From: CAZTDU01 sp050248795
GTDB taxonomy: Bacteria; Pseudomonadota; Gammaproteobacteria; Burkholderiales; SG8-39
Assembly: GCA_050248795.1 (NCBI GenBank)
Contig: JBFWRS010000035.1
Span: 1-33,380 of the forward strand
Length of the DNA stretch: 33,380 bases
Direction of reading: 5' to 3'
Shown: positions 24,135 through 31,137 of the stretch, piece after piece
Position numbering within the stretch: position 1 is the stretch's first letter
Layout: the number at the start of each line of letters is the position of its first letter
Notes under the pieces: model-generated
The model's database searches: none
The model's input: the letters and a program-made list of their open reading frames with translations, nothing else
Told to the model about the DNA's origin: nothing
Translations under genes and position numbers: made by a program

Positions 24135-24881
24135 TCAGCCTTCATTGCTCTCGTCCACCTCGACGAACTCGTCGCGCGAGGCAGTGGCGATCTCCTCGAC
24201 CGCCTGCGAACGTCCTTCCAGCACCGCGTCGGCAATGCCGCGCGCGTAAAGGCGGATCGCACGGCTGGAGTCGTCGTTCCCCGGGATCACATAGGCGACG
24301 TTCTCGGGAGAGTGGTTGGTGTCGACCACGCCAACCACCGGGATCCCCAGCTTTGCCGCCTCGGAGATCGCGCCCTTCTGGTATCCGACGTCGATCACGA
24401 ATATGGCATCCGGCAGGCTGTTCAGTTCCTTGATGCCGCCGAACGAGCGCTGCAGCTTGTCAAGTTCGCGCTGCAGCACCAGCGCTTCCTTCTTCGCCAT
24501 GCGCTCGAACGTACCGTCCTGCGCCATGAGCTCCATGTCCCGAAGGCGCTTGATCGACTGCTTTACCGTCTTGAAGTTGGTCAGCATGCCGCCGAGCCAG
24601 CGGTGATCCACGAAAGGCATCGCGCAACGCAGCGCCTCTTCACGGACGATCTCGCGCGCCTGGCGCTTCGATCCGACGAACAGGACCGTCCCCTTGTTGC
24701 TCGCCAGCTGGCGCACGAACTTGAGCGCGTCCTGGTACAGCTGCAGGGTCTTCTCGAGGTTGATGATGTGGATCTTGTTGCGATGCCCGAAGATGTACGG
24801 CGCCATCTTCGGGTTCCAGTAGCGGGTCTGGTGTCCGAAATGGACTCCCGCCTCGAGCATCTGACGCATGGTTGCCGACAA
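24135..24881 (-). CDS. rpsB: 30S ribosomal protein S2
   Basis: Small-subunit protein needed for S1 binding. 248 aa. TMRQMLEAGVHFGHQTRYWNPKMAPYIFG at the N-terminus, the FVGSKRQAREIV segment, VDHRWLGGMLTNFKTVKQSI, and the C-terminal GIPVVGVVDTNHSPENVAYVIPGNDDSSRAIRLYARGIADA are all characteristic. AGGAGA precedes the ATG by a few bases. First gene of the long minus-strand run. An extended -10 and a roughly 130-base leader lie upstream. Confidence 0.98.
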   Translation of the reverse strand: MSATMRQMLEAGVHFGHQTRYWNPKMAPYIFGHRNKIHIINLEKTLQLYQDALKFVRQLASNKGTVLFVGSKRQAREIVREEALRCAMPFVDHRWLGGMLTNFKTVKQSIKRLRDMELMAQDGTFERMAKKEALVLQRELDKLQRSFGGIKELNSLPDAIFVIDVGYQKGAISEAAKLGIPVVGVVDTNHSPENVAYVIPGNDDSSRAIRLYARGIADAVLEGRSQAVEEIATASRDEFVEVDESNEG

Positions 24882-25011
24882 TGTGTTTCTCCTGATCTAG
24901 GGTTGGTTTCTGCCGCCACGCCCGGAACCTGCGACTCCTCGCGGAGCACCCTAATCCGGCGGGCGGGATATTTGCTCACGGACCAAAGCCATCAGCGCGA
25001 CCCGCAAACAG
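24882..25011 (-). promoter_or_regulatory. rpsB leader, candidate S2 autoregulatory RNA
   Basis: From the predicted start near 25011 to the rpsB ATG is about 130 bases, long for this compact region. Read on the minus strand it contains a small hairpin CTCC-GCGA-GGAG with a GNRA-type loop (24946-24935) and, just downstream, a segment that begins GGTT and ends AACC (about 24930-24902) and could close a second stem next to the ribosome site. In E. coli the rpsB leader is the target of S2 repression. Whether this leader does the same is inference. Confidence 0.45.
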
Positions 25012-25017
25012 CCCGAA

Positions 25018-25026
25018 ATTCTAGCA
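25018..25026 (-). promoter_or_regulatory. Extended -10 element for rpsB
   Basis: On the minus strand the bases 25026-25018 read TGCTAGAAT, an extended -10. No convincing -35 stands at 16-18 bases upstream (GTGCGG at 17), as is common for extended -10 promoters. Transcription would start near 25011. Confidence 0.5.
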
Positions 25027-25030
25027 TAAT
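25025..25030 (+). promoter_or_regulatory. Possible -10 element for map-glnD
   Basis: CATAAT (5 of 6) on the plus strand lies 18 bases before the map ATG and overlaps the TG part of the rpsB extended -10 on the other strand, so the two polymerases could not bind together. No good -35 is visible (CCGCAA at 17 bases). Confidence 0.35.
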
Positions 25031-25048
25031 CAGTGTTTTTCCGCACCC

Positions 25049-25849
25049 ATGCCTGTTCACCTGAAGACCGCCGACGAGATCGCCGCCATGCGCGTGGCCG
25101 GCCGCCTGGCGGCCGAGGTGCTCGACTACGTCACCCCCCATGTCCGTCCCGGCGTGTCGACACAGGCGATCAACGACCTCTGCCACACGTACATGATCGA
25201 GGTCCAGGGAACGGTCCCTGCGCCGCTCAACTACGCGCCGCCGGGTTACAAGCCGTTTCCCCGCTCGGTCTGTACGTCGGTCAACCATCAGGTCTGTCAC
25301 GGCATCCCGGGGGAGCGCGTGCTGCGCGCCGGCGACATACTCAACATCGACGTCACCGTCATCAAGGACGGTTTTCACGGCGACACCAGCCGGATGTTCT
25401 ACGTCGGCGAGCCCGCAATCCAGGCGCGGCGCCTGGTCGACGTGACATACGAGGCCATGTGGCTGGGGATCGCGCAGGTTCGCCCTGGCGCAATGCTAGG
25501 CGACCTCGGCTACGCCATCCAGTCTCACGCGGAGAAACATGGCTACTCGATCGTCCGCGAATTCTGCGGCCACGGCATCGGCCGGAAGTTCCACGAGGAT
25601 CCGCAGATCCTGCACTACGGCAAGCCCGGTACCGGCCTGAGGCTCGAGCCCGGCATGATCTTCACCGTAGAGCCGATGATCAACGCAGGCAGGCCCGCCA
25701 TCCGGGAACTGGCGGACGGCTGGACCATCGTCACCAAGGACCACAGCCTGTCAGCACAATGGGAACACACCGTCCTGGTGACCGAGAACGGACACGAGAT
25801 CCTCACGCAATCCGCGGGAACCCCGTCGCCTCCAGCCGTAGTCTCCTGA
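25049..25849 (+). CDS. map: Methionine aminopeptidase type I
   Basis: Removes the initiator Met from new proteins after deformylation. 266 aa. The two-metal site is complete: Asp101 (NIDVTV), Asp112 (HGDTSRMF), His175 (GHGIG), Glu208 (TVEPM) and Glu239 (WEHTVLVT). SVNHQVCHGIPG contains the substrate-pocket His. Divergent from rpsB, a very common arrangement, and followed after four bases by glnD. def, which acts just before Map on the same substrates, lies beyond glnD on the opposite strand. Confidence 0.98.
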   Translation: MPVHLKTADEIAAMRVAGRLAAEVLDYVTPHVRPGVSTQAINDLCHTYMIEVQGTVPAPLNYAPPGYKPFPRSVCTSVNHQVCHGIPGERVLRAGDILNIDVTVIKDGFHGDTSRMFYVGEPAIQARRLVDVTYEAMWLGIAQVRPGAMLGDLGYAIQSHAEKHGYSIVREFCGHGIGRKFHEDPQILHYGKPGTGLRLEPGMIFTVEPMINAGRPAIRELADGWTIVTKDHSLSAQWEHTVLVTENGHEILTQSAGTPSPPAVVS

Positions 25850-25853
25850 ATCC

Positions 25854-28436
25854 GTGAGCGGCGGCCTGCAGCAACCCGCAAACCAGGCTGCCGAATGGCG
25901 CCAGTCGCTGCAGCTTGCGCGGCAGGCGCTGCGCGAGGACTTCGCAGCGAACCCGCAGCCGGCCAGGCTGCTGCGCCTGCATTCCGCACATGTAGACGCC
26001 ACACTGCGGCAGATCTGGAAGCACGCTGCGCCGTCGCGCCAGTCAGCGCTGGTCGCCACCGGCGGATACGGCAGGCGCGAGCTCTACCCCTGCTCCGACA
26101 TCGACCTGCTGGTCCTGATACCGCATGCACCATCGGCGCAGGAACGCGAGCGCCTGGAGCGCCTGGTCGGCCTGTTCTGGGACGTCGGGCTCGAAGTCGG
26201 ACACAGCGTTCGCACCGTCGAGGGCTGCCTCGAGGAGGCCGCTGCCGACGTCACGGTACAGACCGCGCTGCTCGAAGCGCGGCTGATCGCCGGCAGCAAG
26301 GCCCTTCACGCGCGGTTTGCGGCCGCCACTTCGTCCGCAATGGATCCGGCCGCGTTCTTCAAGGCAAAGAAGCTGGAGCAGGAGCAGCGACATGCCAAGC
26401 ACCTGGACGTGGCGTACGCACTGGAACCGAACCTGAAGGAGGCGCCCGGGGGACTGCGCGACCTGCAGGTGATCCGCTGGATCGCGCAAGCCTGCGGAAT
26501 CGGGCGGAGCTGGCGCGACCTCGTGGCGGATGGCCTCGTGCTCCCCGCCGAGGCGGCACAACTGGCGCGCCACGAATCCACGTTGCAGCAGTTCCGGATC
26601 CGTCTGCATTACCTTGCCGGCCGACGCGAGGACCGCATCGCGTTCGACTACCAGAGCGCGCTCGCGGAGCAGAGCGGATGCCGGGGAGCGCCGCCGCGGC
26701 GCGCCAGCGAGCAGGTCATGCAGCGCTACTACCGCACCGCGCAGTCGGTGATCCAGCTCAACACCATCCTGATGCAGAACCTCGAGGCGCGCCTGCTGCC
26801 GGAGCCGGACTGGCCGCCGCGCGAGCTGAACGAACGATTCCTCGTCCGTGGCGAACTGCTCGACGTGCGCGATCCGGGCATCTTCGAGGACCAGCCGCAC
26901 TCGGTACTGGAAGGCTTCCTGCTGATGCAGCAACACCAGGAACTGCGTGGCATGTCGGCGACGATGCTGCGCGCCCTGTGGCGAGCACGCAGGCGGATCG
27001 GCGGACGCGCGCGGCGGCATCCGGTTGCGCGATTGCTGTTCCTGCACATCCTGCAGCAGCCTCGCGGCATCGTGCACGAATTCCGGCGCATGAACCAGTA
27101 CGGCATCCTGGCCGAGTACCTGCCAGAGTTCGGCCGCATCGCCGGTCAGATGCAGCACGACCTGTTCCACGTCTACACCGTGGACCAGCACATCCTGATG
27201 GTGCTGCGAAACCTGCGGCGCTTCACGATGCCCGACCTGGCGCACGAGTTTCCCCTGTGCAGCCAGTTGATGAGCGGATTCCCCCGCAACTGGCTGCTGT
27301 ATGTGGCCGCGCTCTACCACGACATCGCCAAGGGCAGGGGCGGCGACCATTCGGTCCTCGGCGCGGCCGAGGCTTCGCGGTTCTGCGTGCAGCACGGCAT
27401 TGCGCCCGATGATGCCTCGCTGGTCCGGTTCCTGGTGGAGCATCACCTGTCCATGTCCGCGGTGGCGCAGAAGCAGGACGTGCACGACCCCGAAGTAATC
27501 ACCGCATTCGCGGCTACCGTAGGCAGCGAGCGCAGGCTCGTTGCCCTGTACCTGCTGACGGTCGCGGACGTACGCGGAACCAGCCCGAAGGTGTGGAATG
27601 CCTGGAAGGCGAAACTGCTCGAAGACCTGTTTCGCTCCACGCGGCGCGCACTCACCGGCGAGATCCTGCAACTGGACGCCGCGCTTGCGCACAAGCAGGC
27701 CGAAGCCGCGCGGCTGCTTCGGCTCTACGCGCTGCCCGACACGGTGAAGGAGCGCTTCTGGGCGGAACTCGACACGCCCTACTTCCTCAGGCACGACGCG
27801 CAGGAGATCGCCTGGCAGACGCGCATGCTGCATGCGCGCGTCGATACCGCGCTGCCGGTAGTGCGCGCGCGGCTGGCGCCGATCGGCGAAGGCCTGCAGG
27901 TGCTCGTCTACGCGCCGGACCGCGAAGCCCTGTTCGCGCGCATCTGCGGATACTTCGACCGCGTCAACTTCAACATCGTCGAAGCCAAGGTGCACACCAC
28001 CCGGGGCGGACGGGCGCTGGACAGCTTCCTGGTGATGGGCCAGGGACCCGTGGCGCACTATCGCGACATGATCGGCCTCATCGAAACCGACCTCGCCGGG
28101 GAACTGAACTCGGACGCGCCACTTGCGCCGCCGCGCGCGGCGCGGGTATCCCGCCGGGTGCGCCATTTTCCGATCACGCCGGTGGTGGACATTCGCCCGG
28201 ACGAACGCGACAGGTATCACGTACTGTCGCTGGTCGCGGCGGATCGGCCGGGCCTGCTCTACAGCGTCGCGAGCATTCTCGCCACGCACAGGATCAACCT
28301 GCATACCGCGCGGATCAACACGCTGGGAGATCGCGTGGAGGACGTGCTGCTGGTCTCCGGACCTGCGCTGCGCACGCCGAAAAAGCTGCTCGCGCTGGAG
28401 CGCGAACTGCTGAAGGCGCTTCAGGTCGGCGCTTGA
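25854..28436 (+). CDS. glnD: [Protein-PII] uridylyltransferase / uridylyl-removing enzyme
   Basis: Senses glutamine and adds or removes UMP on PII proteins (GlnB/GlnK), controlling glutamine synthetase and nitrogen genes. 860 aa. The nucleotidyltransferase domain has GGYGRRELYPCSDIDLL (70-86, metal Asp82 and Asp84; the common form has GRGEL). The GlnD linker domain follows, then an HD hydrolase domain with His489-Asp490 in YHDIAKGRGGDHS, and two ACT domains at about 680-745 and 787-860. The start is GTG, four bases after the map stop, with no clear ribosome site. Its stop TGA and the def stop on the other strand together form TGATCA. Confidence 0.97.
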   Translation: MSGGLQQPANQAAEWRQSLQLARQALREDFAANPQPARLLRLHSAHVDATLRQIWKHAAPSRQSALVATGGYGRRELYPCSDIDLLVLIPHAPSAQERERLERLVGLFWDVGLEVGHSVRTVEGCLEEAAADVTVQTALLEARLIAGSKALHARFAAATSSAMDPAAFFKAKKLEQEQRHAKHLDVAYALEPNLKEAPGGLRDLQVIRWIAQACGIGRSWRDLVADGLVLPAEAAQLARHESTLQQFRIRLHYLAGRREDRIAFDYQSALAEQSGCRGAPPRRASEQVMQRYYRTAQSVIQLNTILMQNLEARLLPEPDWPPRELNERFLVRGELLDVRDPGIFEDQPHSVLEGFLLMQQHQELRGMSATMLRALWRARRRIGGRARRHPVARLLFLHILQQPRGIVHEFRRMNQYGILAEYLPEFGRIAGQMQHDLFHVYTVDQHILMVLRNLRRFTMPDLAHEFPLCSQLMSGFPRNWLLYVAALYHDIAKGRGGDHSVLGAAEASRFCVQHGIAPDDASLVRFLVEHHLSMSAVAQKQDVHDPEVITAFAATVGSERRLVALYLLTVADVRGTSPKVWNAWKAKLLEDLFRSTRRALTGEILQLDAALAHKQAEAARLLRLYALPDTVKERFWAELDTPYFLRHDAQEIAWQTRMLHARVDTALPVVRARLAPIGEGLQVLVYAPDREALFARICGYFDRVNFNIVEAKVHTTRGGRALDSFLVMGQGPVAHYRDMIGLIETDLAGELNSDAPLAPPRAARVSRRVRHFPITPVVDIRPDERDRYHVLSLVAADRPGLLYSVASILATHRINLHTARINTLGDRVEDVLLVSGPALRTPKKLLALERELLKALQVGA

Positions 28437-28970
28437 TCAATCCTCCGGCGGCAGGGCGCCGCCCGGGAACAATTCCTCGATGAAGCCGAAGCGGCTGAAG
28501 TCGCGTATGCGCATCGGGTAGAGCACGCCATCCAGGTGATCGCACTCATGCTGCACCACGCGCGCGTGGAATCCTTCAGCGACGCGCTCGAAGTGCCGGC
28601 CGTGCTCGTCGCTGCCGCTGTAGCGGATGCGCAGGTACCGGGGTACGACGCCACGCATGCCCGGCACGGACAGGCAGCCCTCCCAGTCCTCCTCCTCGGC
28701 GTCGGACAGTGCCTCGATCTCCGGGTTGATGAGTACCGTGTCCGGGACCGGCTCCACGTGCGGATAGCGCGGGTTCGCCTGCACGCCGAATATGACGACG
28801 CGAAGGCCCACGCCGATCTGCGGCGCGGCGAGGCCGGCACCGTTCATGTGGGCCATGGTGTCGCGCATGTCGGCGATGAGTGCGGCGAGTTCCGCGGTAC
28901 CGAATCGCTCGACTTCAGCGGCACGGCGCAGGAGCCGCGGGTCGCCCATCCTCAGCACCGCCCGGATCAT
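28437..28970 (-). CDS. def: Peptide deformylase
   Basis: Removes the formyl group from the N-terminal Met of new proteins. 177 aa. All three motifs are present: GAGLAAPQIG (45-53), EGCLS with metal ligand Cys99, and QHECDHLDG with His141, Glu142 and His145. It overlaps the mtnP stop by four bases and is the last gene of the zipA-ligA-galU-hpt-mtnP-def run. In many genomes the housekeeping def sits with fmt; this copy does not, so a second deformylase elsewhere is possible. Confidence 0.96.
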   Translation of the reverse strand: MIRAVLRMGDPRLLRRAAEVERFGTAELAALIADMRDTMAHMNGAGLAAPQIGVGLRVVIFGVQANPRYPHVEPVPDTVLINPEIEALSDAEEEDWEGCLSVPGMRGVVPRYLRIRYSGSDEHGRHFERVAEGFHARVVQHECDHLDGVLYPMRIRDFSRFGFIEELFPGGALPPED

Positions 28971-29704
28971 GCCGTCACCAGTTGCTCGATGATGCGACGC
29001 ACGCGCTCCATGGCATCTCCAAGCACCTCCTCGATCCGGTCGAGTGCGATGCCCTGTGCACTGTCGCCGCGACCGGCAGCGAAGTTCGCCACCACGCCGA
29101 CCGCCGCGTAGTCGAGCGACAGCTCGCGCGCGAGCACGGCCTCGGGCATGCCTGTCATGCCGACGATGTCCGCGCCGTCCCGTGCAAGCCGGTTTATTTC
29201 TGCTGCCGTTTCCAGCCTCGGGCCCTGGGTGGCCGCGTAGACGGCGCCATCCAGCAGGCGTTCACCGCAGGCGCTCGCGGCAGCAAGCAGCTTGTCGCCA
29301 AGCGCACGCGAGTACGGTTCGGTGAAGTCGACGTGCGTGACAGGCGCCCCCGGCCCCTCGAAGTAGGTCGATCGCCTGCCCCATGTGTAATCGATGATCT
29401 GGTCCGGCACCACCAGCGTCCCCGGCGCGAGGTCCTGACGGATCCCCCCCACCGAGGCAACCGACACCACCCCTCGCACGCCCTGCTCCTTCAGCGCCCA
29501 CATGTTCGCGCAGTAGTTCACTTCGTGCGGAGGGATGGTGTGGCCATAGCCATGCCGTGCCAGGAACACCACCTCCCTGCCCTGGATCCTGCCGAACGTC
29601 AGCGGGCCGGAAGGCTCACCGTAGGGGGTCCTGCAGACCTTGCGCCGCATCACTTCCAGGTTCGCCAGCCGGGACAGCCCGCTGCCGCCGATCACCGCAT
29701 ACAT
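28967..29704 (-). CDS. mtnP: S-methyl-5'-thioinosine phosphorylase (MTAP/PNP family)
   Basis: Phosphorolysis of a 5'-methylthio-nucleoside to a free purine and 5-methylthioribose 1-phosphate. 245 aa. IGGSGL (5-10, phosphate), LARHGYGHTIPPHEVNYCANMWAL (48-71), GTLVVPDQIIDYTWGR, ATQGPRLETAAEI (158-170) and DIVGMTGMPEA (179-189). At the purine-contact position it has Asn207 (VVANFAAG) where 6-aminopurine MTA phosphorylases carry Asp. That points to 6-oxopurine substrates, i.e. methylthioinosine giving hypoxanthine, as in Pseudomonas. hpt directly upstream can use hypoxanthine. An MTA phosphorylase cannot be wholly excluded; the symbol is for the family. Confidence 0.88.
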   Translation of the reverse strand: MYAVIGGSGLSRLANLEVMRRKVCRTPYGEPSGPLTFGRIQGREVVFLARHGYGHTIPPHEVNYCANMWALKEQGVRGVVSVASVGGIRQDLAPGTLVVPDQIIDYTWGRRSTYFEGPGAPVTHVDFTEPYSRALGDKLLAAASACGERLLDGAVYAATQGPRLETAAEINRLARDGADIVGMTGMPEAVLARELSLDYAAVGVVANFAAGRGDSAQGIALDRIEEVLGDAMERVRRIIEQLVTA

Positions 29705-29707
29705 CGA

Positions 29708-30262
29708 TCACTCCTTCATGGCGCGAATTTCGGGAAGGTTGCGCCAGAATCCCTTGGCATCCATGCCATATCCAAAGACGAAACGATCCGGAATGCGCAA
29801 GCCGACGAAGTCCGCGGCGATCGGCTTGGCCGTCGGCAGGATCTTCTCGACCAGAACCGCAACGCGCACTGCCTTTGCGCCGCACGCGAGCAGCCTGTCG
29901 CGGATCGCACGCAGCGTCAGGCCGCCATCGAGAATGTCGTCGAGGACCACAATGGTCCTGCCGGCGACCTGCGCCGGAGGCGCGACCCGCCATTCGATGC
30001 CGCCGCCCTGCGTGGCTGTCCCGTAGCGCGTGGCGTGCACATAGTCCAGGTCGAGGGGAAAGCGCAGCAACGGCAACAGGCGTCCGGCGAACACCACCGC
30101 GCCGCCCATGACCGTCAGCACCAGCGGATAGGTTTCGCCAAGCGCCTGCGTCATCTCGCCGCCAAGCCGCACGATCGCCGCATCGATTTCGTGCGCGGCC
30201 ACGACGAGGTCGGACTGGTCGAGGAAAGCCCACGCTTGCGCGGGATCGGGCAGGCGATTCAT
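29708..30262 (-). CDS. hpt: Hypoxanthine(-guanine) phosphoribosyltransferase
   Basis: Purine salvage: hypoxanthine (and possibly guanine) plus PRPP to IMP (GMP). 184 aa, type I PRTase fold. The PRPP loop is IVVLDDILDGGLTL (104-117, Asp108-Asp109); VMGGAVVFAGRLL (51-63) carries the pyrophosphate-binding turn, and PDRFVFGYGMDAKGFWRNLPEI holds the C-terminal purine-binding part. I use the ATG at 30262, which overlaps the galU stop by four bases. Purine preference is not certain from sequence. Three bases separate it from mtnP. Confidence 0.92.
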   Translation of the reverse strand: MNRLPDPAQAWAFLDQSDLVVAAHEIDAAIVRLGGEMTQALGETYPLVLTVMGGAVVFAGRLLPLLRFPLDLDYVHATRYGTATQGGGIEWRVAPPAQVAGRTIVVLDDILDGGLTLRAIRDRLLACGAKAVRVAVLVEKILPTAKPIAADFVGLRIPDRFVFGYGMDAKGFWRNLPEIRAMKE

Positions 30263-31137
30263 GTCAACTGCCGGCACCGCACGCGCAGGAACTCCGCGAA
30301 TTCGGAGCCGATCTCGGCATGCTGCACGCCCAGTTCCACGCTGGCCTGCAGGTACCCGAGCTTCGAGCCGCAATCGTAGCGCTTGCCGGCAAACCGCATT
30401 GCAAACACCGGCTCACGCTCGATCAGCGCAGCGATGCCGTCGGTGAGCTGGATCTCGCCGCCAGCGCCCGGGTTCAGCCCTTCGAGCAGGTCGAAGATCG
30501 CCGGCGTCAGCACATAGCGTCCCATCACCGCAAGGGTCGACGGTGCCTCGCTGGCGGGCGGCTTCTCCACGATCCCGGCGATCCGCGCGTAGCCCGCCTG
30601 CTGATCGGCGGTGGACACGATGCCGTACCGGGAAACCTGCGCGAGCGGCACGTCCGCCACGCCGACGATCGCATGTCCGTCTGCCGCAAACCGCGCGGCG
30701 AGCTGCGCCGTGGCAGAGGGAGATGCATCGATGAGTTCATCGGCCAGCAGGACGGCGAATGGCTCGTCGCCGACCGCCGGCCTGGAGCACAGCACCGCGT
30801 GGCCGAGGCCGAGAGGCTCGGCCTGCCGGATGTAGATGCACCTGCATCCGCTGGGCAACACGCCACGTATGGTATCGAGCAGCGCGGTCTTGCCCTTTGC
30901 CTCGAGCTCGGTCTCGAGTTCATAGGCCTTGTCGAAATGATCCTCGATCGCCCGCTTGTTGCGACCGGTGACGAAGATCATGTCGGTGATGCCGGCCGCA
31001 GCGGCTTCCTCCACCGCGTACTGGATCAGCGGCTTGTCCACGATCGTCAGCATCTCCTTCGGGCTTGCCTTGGTCGCCGGCAGGAAGCGACTGCCCAAGC
31101 CCGCGACCGGGAATACCGCCTTTCGCAGCTTCTTCAT
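30259..31137 (-). CDS. galU: UTP-glucose-1-phosphate uridylyltransferase
   Basis: Makes UDP-glucose from UTP and glucose 1-phosphate. 292 aa. N-terminal KAVFPVAGLGSRFLPATKASPKEML with the nucleotide-binding loop, DMIFVTGRNKRAIEDHFD, QAEPLGLGHAVL, LLADELI, IVEKPP, MGRYVLTPAIF, GGEIQLTDGI and GKRYDCGSKLGYLQA. All bacterial GalU blocks are intact. Its ATG directly follows the ligA stop with no base between. UDP-glucose feeds LPS and other glycans; I make no link to SenB, whose sugar donor is not known here. Confidence 0.97.
   Translation of the reverse strand: MKKLRKAVFPVAGLGSRFLPATKASPKEMLTIVDKPLIQYAVEEAAAAGITDMIFVTGRNKRAIEDHFDKAYELETELEAKGKTALLDTIRGVLPSGCRCIYIRQAEPLGLGHAVLCSRPAVGDEPFAVLLADELIDASPSATAQLAARFAADGHAIVGVADVPLAQVSRYGIVSTADQQAGYARIAGIVEKPPASEAPSTLAVMGRYVLTPAIFDLLEGLNPGAGGEIQLTDGIAALIEREPVFAMRFAGKRYDCGSKLGYLQASVELGVQHAEIGSEFAEFLRVRCRQLT

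Noticed and set aside
26043..28304. Open frame of 753 codons on the minus strand
   Set aside because: Antisense to glnD, which has complete domains. The composition is that of a shadow frame.
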